Assembly (NCBI GenBank): GCA_005879655.1
Contig: VBJK01000151.1
Coordinates: 1 to 33,201 of the forward strand
DNA: 33,201 bases
DNA from: Chloroflexota bacterium
GTDB lineage: Bacteria > Chloroflexota > Ktedonobacteria > Ktedonobacterales > Ktedonobacteraceae
Direction: 5' to 3'
Shown in pieces: positions 24,845 to 30,729 of this stretch. Under the pieces are notes generated by a model. It was not told the DNA's origin and made no database searches. It saw only the letters and a list, made by a program, of their open reading frames with translations. Every line of letters starts with the position of its first letter. Position 1 is the stretch's first letter. Made by a program: the position numbers and the translations under genes.

Positions 24845-26023
24845 ATGAGCAACATGGATATAGAGATGCAAAAGGTATCCAGGGAGATCCTTATTAATGA
24901 GCTAGGTTCTTCAACTGAAGAGCGAGTGGCTTGGTTTCACCACATGCAGAAAACCCAACCGATACGCTATCGTCCAGAGTATAATCTGTGGGAAGTTTAT
25001 CGCTACAAAGATGCCCAGCAAGTGCTCTCGGATTGGGCCACATTTTCCATAGAGAAAAATTTTCCAGAGGATTTGCCATTCCTGTTGGGGAAGTCTGATC
25101 CACCACGGCATCGCCAACTCCGAAGTCTGGTGTCAAAAGCATTCGCACCACGGCGTATTGAGGGACTGACGCCACATTTCATCCAAATTGTGGATGGGTT
25201 GTTAGAGCCAGCCAAAGTCTTGGGAAAGATGGATGTCATTGCTGAGTTTGCCTATCCGTTGCCAGTGCGCGTGATGGCGGAAATGTTGGGATTGCCGCTC
25301 TCAGATCAGGAGCGTTTCCTGCAATGGTCTTACCAACTGCTTGGTCAAATGATAGGAGTTTCGGACCCCGATAACAGCGAGCTTGTGCACTATTTCTCAG
25401 AGCTGCTAAACGAGCGGAAGAGCCAGCCACGCGATGATTTCATCAGTGCATTGTTGGAAGCAGAGGAGAATGGAGCACATTTGACGCATGAAGAAATTCT
25501 CAACCTGTGTATGGAGATGATGATGGTGGGAAATGTCACTACCACATGGCTACTAAGCTGGATCATACACCGTTTGTGTTTGCATCCAGAGATTTACCAG
25601 GACCTGCGTGCTGATCCATCGTTGATACCGGGGGCCGTCGAAGAAACGTTACGTTATGATTTTTCCTCCTTCGACCTATGGCGCTCTGCTCGCCACGATA
25701 CGGTGCTGGATGGGCAGGAGATCAAAGCAGGTCAGTATGTACTGGCCCGGATATCCGCAGCCAATTTCGATGAAACGTATTTTCCTCATTCCGAACAGTT
25801 TGATATCCGGCGTTCTCCCAATCCTCATTTGACGTTTGGTCATGGCGGCCATTCCTGTCTGGGCGTTCTAGTGGCCCGTTCGGAGGTGCGCACTGCCCTG
25901 GAGAGAATCGTTGCACACTTCTCTGAGATTCGCCCGGACCCTGAGAAGCCTGTGCAATATACGGACCATAGTCGAACTGCTGGGTTTATTCAGTCTCTCA
26001 GCGTACTCTTTACACCTTCCTGA
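24845..26023 (+). CDS. Cytochrome P450
   Basis: A 392-residue soluble bacterial-type P450, the usual length for class I CYP enzymes, with no membrane anchor. The haem loop is FGHGGHSCLG with Cys338. The K-helix ExxR is EETLR. The I-helix reads VGNVTTTW at about 228-235, where most P450s have AGxE/DTT; the acidic residue before the threonines is Val231. That change is seen in some P450s acting on carrier-bound or unusual substrates, but here it is only an observation. The start could be the ATG at 24845 or at 24854. It heads the plus-strand operon and probably oxidises the polyketide or a carrier-bound unit. No ferredoxin or reductase gene is in the window. Confidence 0.93.
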   Translation: MSNMDIEMQKVSREILINELGSSTEERVAWFHHMQKTQPIRYRPEYNLWEVYRYKDAQQVLSDWATFSIEKNFPEDLPFLLGKSDPPRHRQLRSLVSKAFAPRRIEGLTPHFIQIVDGLLEPAKVLGKMDVIAEFAYPLPVRVMAEMLGLPLSDQERFLQWSYQLLGQMIGVSDPDNSELVHYFSELLNERKSQPRDDFISALLEAEENGAHLTHEEILNLCMEMMMVGNVTTTWLLSWIIHRLCLHPEIYQDLRADPSLIPGAVEETLRYDFSSFDLWRSARHDTVLDGQEIKAGQYVLARISAANFDETYFPHSEQFDIRRSPNPHLTFGHGGHSCLGVLVARSEVRTALERIVAHFSEIRPDPEKPVQYTDHSRTAGFIQSLSVLFTPS

Positions 26024-26031
26024 GTGGTTAC

Positions 26032-26145
26032 CACTTTTCTGAGATTCGTCTGGACCCTGAGAAGCCTGTGCAATTTGTGGAACAAATAGGAGCACTGCAT
26101 GTTATGCAGTCTCTTGATATGCTCTTTAAAAGCGAAGGGAAATAA
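26032..26145 (+). pseudogene. Duplicated tail of a P450 gene
   Basis: Just after the P450 stop the DNA encodes HFSEIRLDPEKPVQF and then MQSLDMLFKSEGK before TAA. This mirrors the P450's own end, HFSEIRPDPEKPVQY then IQSLSVLFTPS. The first 43 bp of the copy nearly match 25916 onward, at an offset of 116 bp; the rest has drifted. It has no start or haem loop. It is either a tandem duplication of the 3-prime end or the leftover of a deleted second P450 gene. Confidence 0.85.
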
Positions 26146-26148
26146 TAA

Positions 26149-26577
26149 ATGGAAAATACAGCAAATAAAGCTATTGCTCGAAGTTTAGTTGGTGGCCTAA
26201 CCGCGGGGAACTTGGATGTGGCAAATGAGCTTCTCTCGACCGATTTCATCGCTCACATGTCAGGTTTGCCTGAGCCAATACGTGGTGTCGAGGCTTTCAA
26301 ACAATATGTGTCCGTTCTTGCAGTCGCTTTCCCTGACCAGCATTACACAGTCGAAGATGAGATCGCTGAAGGAGACAAGGTCGTACTTCGTTGGACAGTT
26401 CGTGGTACCCACAAAGGGGAGTTCAGGGGCATCCCTCCAACAGGCAAACAGATTGCATTCTCAGGGGTGAACACCTACCGCATAGCCTCTGGCAAAGTTG
26501 TGGAAGAGTGGTCGGATTTTGACCGGTTGGATATATTGCAACAGATCGGCGTCATTCCACGGGCCTTCAATCCTTGA
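26149..26577 (+). CDS. SnoaL-like ester cyclase family protein (NTF2 fold)
   Basis: A 142-residue protein starting at an ATG immediately after the double TAA of the P450 remnant, with AAGCGAAGGG upstream. The sequence has the SnoaL-like layout: a helical start (KAIARSLVGGLTAGN), LLSTDFIAHM, FKQYVSVLAVAFPDQHYTVE, EGDKVVLRWTVRGTHKGEF and the GIPPTGKQIAFSGVNTYRI segment. Family members include polyketide cyclases and many proteins of unknown reaction. In this operon it could cyclise, hydrate or dehydrate the product, but the true reaction cannot be read from sequence. Confidence 0.85.
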   Translation: MENTANKAIARSLVGGLTAGNLDVANELLSTDFIAHMSGLPEPIRGVEAFKQYVSVLAVAFPDQHYTVEDEIAEGDKVVLRWTVRGTHKGEFRGIPPTGKQIAFSGVNTYRIASGKVVEEWSDFDRLDILQQIGVIPRAFNP

Positions 26578-26666
26578 TTCGTCGGCTGCTACAGCAACGA
26601 TTGAATGCGCTGGCGTTACAGTTATGCAGTAAACATCATACTTAATAATACGCTATTAAATCTGTG

Positions 26667-26672
26667 AAGGAG
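26667..26672 (+). promoter_or_regulatory. Ribosome binding site deciding the halogenase start
   Basis: AAGGAG six bases before the ATG at 26679. An in-frame GTG at 26664 would place this site inside the gene, so the ATG is preferred. Confidence 0.7.
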
Positions 26673-26678
26673 ATACAT

Positions 26679-28025
26679 ATGTCTCAGTTTGACTTTGATA
26701 TTGGCATTATTGGTGGAGGCCCGGCAGGAGCTACTACAGCAGCTTACTTGGCCAAAGCAGGTCTCTCCTGTGTGATATTTGAGCGGGAGCTGTTTCCACG
26801 ACCACATGTCGGAGAATCATTGGTCCCGTCCTCTACACGAGTCTTTAAAGAGATTGGCTTTCTAGAACAAATGGACCAAGCAGGGTTTCCCAGAAAGTAT
26901 GGAGCCGCCTGGACATCGAGTGGCAAAGGTCCGGTCTATACTGAGAGCTTTGAAGGTTTAGAAGCTGATTGCCATGCAGGCATACGCTTTGAGGAACGAG
27001 AGCAACCGGGTGTTGACCGCAACTATACCTTTCATGTGGACCGAGGCAAGTTTGACTTGATGCTCTTGCAACATGCTCACCAATTGGGTGCCACTGTTTA
27101 CGAAGGGCTTCGCGTACAATCTGTTGACTTTTCGCAGCCAGGGCTACCACAAATTCACTTTCCAATAGGGCGTAGAGATACTCATACCACTGTACGTCTC
27201 GTCGTCGATGCGAGCGGACGGCGTACGCTACTGGGCAATCAGCTCAAGCTCCGTCTTCAAGACCCTGTCTTTGACCAATATGCCATCCATACTTGGTTTG
27301 AAGGCTATGATCGCAGCATTCTGGCCCACGACGCTTCTCAGCATGATTATATTTTCATCCATTTTCTCCCTCTTACTAATGCCTGGGTCTGGCAGATCCC
27401 GATTACTGAGACCATCACTAGTATAGGCGTTGTTACCCAAAAGAAGCAATTTGCTGGGTCGAAGCAAGAACGTCAGGAGTTTTTCTGGAGGTGTCTAGAG
27501 AGCCGACCAGAACTGGCTATAGGGTTAAGAGCAGCCAGGCAAATGCGCCCTTTGACGCATGAGGGAGATTATAGCTATGCGATGAAGCAGATCTGTGGAG
27601 ATGACTTTGTGTTAGTCGGTGATGCCGCTCGTTTTGTCGATCCTATCTTTTCAACAGGAGTCAGTATTGCGCTCAACAGTGCTCGCTTCGCCAGTGCTGA
27701 TATTCTTGCCGTAGCCGAGAGTGGCAACTTCCGTAAGGAGAACTTCAGCACCTTCGAGACGACATTACGACGCGGAACAAAGAACTGGTATGAATTTATT
27801 TCAGTCTACTACCGGTTGAATGTACTTTTCACGGCCTTTATACAAGATGAACGTTACCGTCTGGATGTTGTCAAATTACTTCAGGGAGATGTCTACGATG
27901 AAGATGAGCCAAAAGTGCTCAAGTTGATGAAGGAGATCGTCAGTCAAGTGGAACAGAACGAACAGCATATCTGGCACAACTACCTGGGTAAGCTCACCGC
28001 CAATGCCTTTATGCCCATTTTTTAG
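26679..28025 (+). CDS. Flavin-dependent halogenase-like oxidoreductase
   Basis: A 448-residue FAD enzyme. The N-terminal Rossmann loop is IGGGPAGATT (residues 11-20), followed by ERELFPRPHVGESLVPS, the signature of the tryptophan-halogenase/CmlS-like group. WVWQIP at 236-241 fits the halogenase motif WxWxIP, and VDPIFSTGVSIA fits the later FxPxxSxG motif. Its position in front of an ACP gene suggests a carrier-bound substrate, as for variant B halogenases. The C-terminal helical part (NWYEFISVYYRLNVLF) also fits that group. Some relatives with these motifs are not proven halogenases and could be epoxidases or dehydrogenases. No flavin reductase lies in the window. Confidence is high for the flavoprotein family and moderate for halogenation. 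Confidence 0.78.
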   Translation: MSQFDFDIGIIGGGPAGATTAAYLAKAGLSCVIFERELFPRPHVGESLVPSSTRVFKEIGFLEQMDQAGFPRKYGAAWTSSGKGPVYTESFEGLEADCHAGIRFEEREQPGVDRNYTFHVDRGKFDLMLLQHAHQLGATVYEGLRVQSVDFSQPGLPQIHFPIGRRDTHTTVRLVVDASGRRTLLGNQLKLRLQDPVFDQYAIHTWFEGYDRSILAHDASQHDYIFIHFLPLTNAWVWQIPITETITSIGVVTQKKQFAGSKQERQEFFWRCLESRPELAIGLRAARQMRPLTHEGDYSYAMKQICGDDFVLVGDAARFVDPIFSTGVSIALNSARFASADILAVAESGNFRKENFSTFETTLRRGTKNWYEFISVYYRLNVLFTAFIQDERYRLDVVKLLQGDVYDEDEPKVLKLMKEIVSQVEQNEQHIWHNYLGKLTANAFMPIF

Positions 28026-28056
28026 TCATACATCGAAGGACATAAAAGGATAAAAC

Positions 28057-28119
28057 ATGGATTTTTCTTGGACTGAGGCACAGGACGGAATATCCTATAT
28101 GAAGAGAAAAGAATTATGA
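28057..28119 (+). pseudogene. N-terminal stub of an acyl-CoA dehydrogenase
   Basis: An ATG at 28057 with AAAAGGA upstream opens a 20-codon frame, MDFSWTEAQDGISYMKRKEL. The MDFSWTEAQ start is typical of acyl-CoA dehydrogenases (MDFxxxEEQ). It then breaks off, and the ACP gene begins two bases after the stop. The likely history is an internal deletion that left the translation start. Acyl-CoA-dehydrogenase-like enzymes act with carrier proteins and halogenases in pyrrole-type starter pathways, so the loss may be meaningful. The peptide may now only serve translational coupling to the ACP. Confidence 0.55.
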
Positions 28120-28120
28120 G

Positions 28121-28381
28121 ATGAACCGAACGACCATTGTTGAACAGTTAAAAAATTATATTGCGCAGGATGTCCTCTTAGGGAAAGATAGCGGCCTGGA
28201 TGAAATGACACCTCTCCTGGCATGGGGACTCATCAACTCTCTGGAGATGGTAAAGTTGCTACGTTTTATTCGCCAACGCTTTAGCGTGGATATTTCCACC
28301 GACAAACTCTCTGCTGACTCCTTTACCGATATCGCATCTATTGCCAATCTTATCCTGGAACAGATGCCCACTCAATCCTAG
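28121..28381 (+). CDS. Free-standing acyl carrier protein
   Basis: An 86-residue carrier protein with the phosphopantetheine serine at residue 40 in GLINSLEM, and a standard helix pattern (IVEQLKNYIAQDVLL, MVKLLRFIRQRF, DIASIANLIL). LLAWGLINSLEM resembles the small carrier proteins that hold starter or extender units, not internal PKS ACPs. It is flanked by a halogenase-like gene, a dehydrogenase stub and a KS. This suggests it presents a unit to the flavoenzyme and passes it to the assembly line. No adenylation or ligase gene is present to load it. Confidence 0.85.
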   Translation: MNRTTIVEQLKNYIAQDVLLGKDSGLDEMTPLLAWGLINSLEMVKLLRFIRQRFSVDISTDKLSADSFTDIASIANLILEQMPTQS

Positions 28382-28401
28382 AACTTTGTAGGTTTGTATT
28401 C

Positions 28402-29760
28402 ATGAGAAAGATAGAGATGCAGGATATTAAGCAGGAGCCAATAGCGATTATTGGGATAGGATGTCGTTTCCCACAAGCACACAATCCCCAGGAATTCTGG
28501 ACTCTTCTGTGTGAGGGAAAAGATGCGATTTGTGAAGTTCCTGCAGATCGTTGGGATATTGAAAAGATCTACAATTCAGACGCGACATTGCCGGGAAAAA
28601 CAGCGAGCCGTTGGGGAGGCTTTCTTGATCAGGTAGACCAGTTTGATTGGCGGGCCTTTCGCATGCTCCCTCGTGAGGCCACTGCTATGGACCCGCAACA
28701 CCGTCTCTTACTGGAAGTGGCCTGGGAAGCCCTGGAGGATGCTGGATTACCATTGGAGCAAGTGGCTGGCAGTCAGACCAGTGTCTCGCTTGGCATTGGC
28801 TGGAATGACTATCTGCGTTTACGTGCTCGTAGCTGGTCGCAACTGGACGATTACACGGCTCTAGGCAACGCCGATGGTGCGGCTGCACATCGTCTTTCGT
28901 ATTTCTTTGATCTCAGAGGTCCCAGTGTTACGGTCAATAGCTTGTGCACATCAGGACTTTCTGCTCTTCACCTTGCCTGTCAGAGTCTGTGGGCTGGCGA
29001 GGCAAGTCTTGCGCTTGCCGGTGGTGTCAGCCTGACATTATCGCCTGACAGTATGATCATGGTCTCTCAAGCGGGACTGCTCTCACCAGATGGGCGCTGC
29101 AAAACGCTTGATGCGGCAGCCGATGGCTACGTGCGAGGTGAAGGTGCTGGCATTGTTGTGCTCAAGCCTCTGTCTCAAGTCAGCAGGTCTGATCGCGTGT
29201 ATACTCTTATTCGTGCCATAGCATTCAACCACAATGGCCACAATACGTGGATCACTGCTCCCAGTCAGACGGCGCAAGAGGCCTTGTTGCGAGATGCCTA
29301 TCGCAAAGCGGGTCTTCATCCAGCTCAAGTCGATTATGTTGAACTGAATGGGACAGGATTCCGGCGTGGAGATGCCATTGAAGCCAAAGCTCTCGGTGCA
29401 GTGCTTGGCAACTGCCCGCAACGTACACATCCCTGTTTCATAGGATCAGTCAAAACGAACATTGGTCATCTAGATGCTGCATCGGGCATTGCCAGTGTGA
29501 TCAAAGTAGCTCTCTCGCTCTATCATCGAGAAATTCCTTCGACCTTGAATCTGCAAACAATCAACCCACATATTCCACTTGACGACCTGCATTTAGCAGT
29601 CCCTCAGACCAGCACGCCATGGCCTGAGAAAGCAGGAGTACCAATTGCTGGGGTAACAACGCTCTCCTTTAGCGGGGCGAATGCTCATGCTGTCCTGTCT
29701 GCCCACTCCAGCATTGTGGATGAAACTTCCCTTGAGGACGATTCTCTCTGCATGCAGTGA
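28402..29760 (+). CDS. Ketosynthase lacking the HGTGT histidine (frame-broken KS-ACP gene, front part)
   Basis: A 452-residue frame covering a complete KS: EPIAIIGIGCRFPQAHNPQ near the start and SFSGANAHAVL at the end. The nucleophile Cys182 lies in NSLCTSG, where DTACSSS is usual. The first catalytic histidine is replaced: ELNGTGFRRGDAIE has Asn316 where EAHGTGT is expected. His356 in TNIGH is kept. Loss of the HGTGT histidine marks non-elongating KS domains in trans-AT systems, so this KS may only accept and pass on an acyl unit, perhaps from the ACP gene 20 bp upstream. The frame ends shortly after the KS at a TGA. Its natural continuation lies one base forward. Confidence 0.85.
   Translation: MRKIEMQDIKQEPIAIIGIGCRFPQAHNPQEFWTLLCEGKDAICEVPADRWDIEKIYNSDATLPGKTASRWGGFLDQVDQFDWRAFRMLPREATAMDPQHRLLLEVAWEALEDAGLPLEQVAGSQTSVSLGIGWNDYLRLRARSWSQLDDYTALGNADGAAAHRLSYFFDLRGPSVTVNSLCTSGLSALHLACQSLWAGEASLALAGGVSLTLSPDSMIMVSQAGLLSPDGRCKTLDAAADGYVRGEGAGIVVLKPLSQVSRSDRVYTLIRAIAFNHNGHNTWITAPSQTAQEALLRDAYRKAGLHPAQVDYVELNGTGFRRGDAIEAKALGAVLGNCPQRTHPCFIGSVKTNIGHLDAASGIASVIKVALSLYHREIPSTLNLQTINPHIPLDDLHLAVPQTSTPWPEKAGVPIAGVTTLSFSGANAHAVLSAHSSIVDETSLEDDSLCMQ
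29741..29750 (+). other. CT-tract frameshift between KS and its linker-ACP
   Basis: The KS frame reads GAT TCT CTC TGC and reaches TGA at 29758. Adding a single CT unit to this TTCTCTCTG tract gives GAT TCT CTC TCT GCA, and the frame then continues as LSACSEQALYGLAKAYEDF, the normal opening of a post-KS linker. A two-base slippage contraction, real or a sequencing error, is the simplest explanation. Confidence 0.85.
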
Positions 29761-30712
29761 ACAGGCTCTCTACGGGCTAGCAAAAGCGTATGAGGATTTC
29801 CTGCAAACTCAAGTCTCTAATACTGAATCTTCTTGGCGGGACATTTGCTATTCTGCCAGTGTGCGTCGAACCCATCATCGTCACCGACTCGCTGTTCTCG
29901 GTCGTACACCTCAAGAGGCAGCAGAAGCACTTTGCTTTTCTATCCAGAAACAGTTTTCCTCTGATAATATTCAAGAAAATAATTCTGAGCGGCAAAACGA
30001 AATACCTGCATATTTAGCAAACCTGAAGAGGCTTTATACCTCGGGGCATGAGGTGAATTGGTCTGAACTCTATCGAGAAGAGGAGTGTCATTGTGTCAGC
30101 TTACCTGTCTACTGCTGGCAGCGTGAACGGCTCTGGCCTGATTGGTTGGATGTTGAGGAAATCAGCACTCCACCTGAACAGAGAGGTAGCATGCTACCTT
30201 CCGTGAGCGACTCACCTACACAACTAGCTGCAACTGCCCTAGAGAACAAACAGTCAGTCCTTAACCAGTTGCGCCTAGCTCTTGCTCAGGAACGGCCAGA
30301 GATCCTACGCACAGCTCTTACAAAACAGGCGCAGGAGCTTCTAGGCCTTGATGCAAAGCAATCGTTTGGACCACAGCAGGGGGTGTTTGAACTGGGCATG
30401 GATTCACTGACTGCGACCCGCTTTGCCAATCAACTGCAAGTGCAGCTTGGATGTTCTCTCTCGCCTATTCTCCTTTTCTCTTATCCGACGATTGAAAGCT
30501 TGGTCAATTACTTACTCAAAGATGTGCTAAGCCTGCTAGTACTGGAACCAGCGATCACGCATGAGTTTGTGCAGACGCCACAGCAGAGTGAGAGCCAGAG
30601 ATCAGTTGTTTCTGATTTTGAGAACCTTTCTGACACCGATATTGAAGCTTTGCTTGCCTATAAACTAAATGCCATTGAGGCAGGCACTCTATTGAGAGAA
30701 ACCATTGAATGA
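29741..30712 (+). pseudogene. Continuation of the KS gene: post-KS linker-ACP
   Basis: In this frame the DNA encodes ILSACSEQALYGLAKAYEDF, then YLANLKRLYTSGHEVNWSEL and VSLPVYCWQRERLW, the standard linker after a KS. An ACP follows (GVFELGMDSLTATRF, serine codon at 30404) and then an acidic C-terminal tail (LSDTDIEALLAYKLNAIEAG), which looks like a docking tail. No AT lies between KS and ACP. An ATG exists at 29681, but it lies inside the KS gene and would make 20 odd residues first. The ACP and tail look intact. With one CT unit restored, the gene 28402-30712 would be a single KS-ACP protein of about 770 residues. The next gene starts 17 bp later. Confidence 0.8.
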
Positions 30713-30729
30713 GCGATAGGAGAGAACAT

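Noticed and set aside
26679..28025. Geranylgeranyl-reductase-type flavoprotein
   Set aside because: The N-terminal GGGPAG and GESLVPS are shared, but WVWQIP and the later FSTGVSIA favour the halogenase group. Kept as an alternative only.
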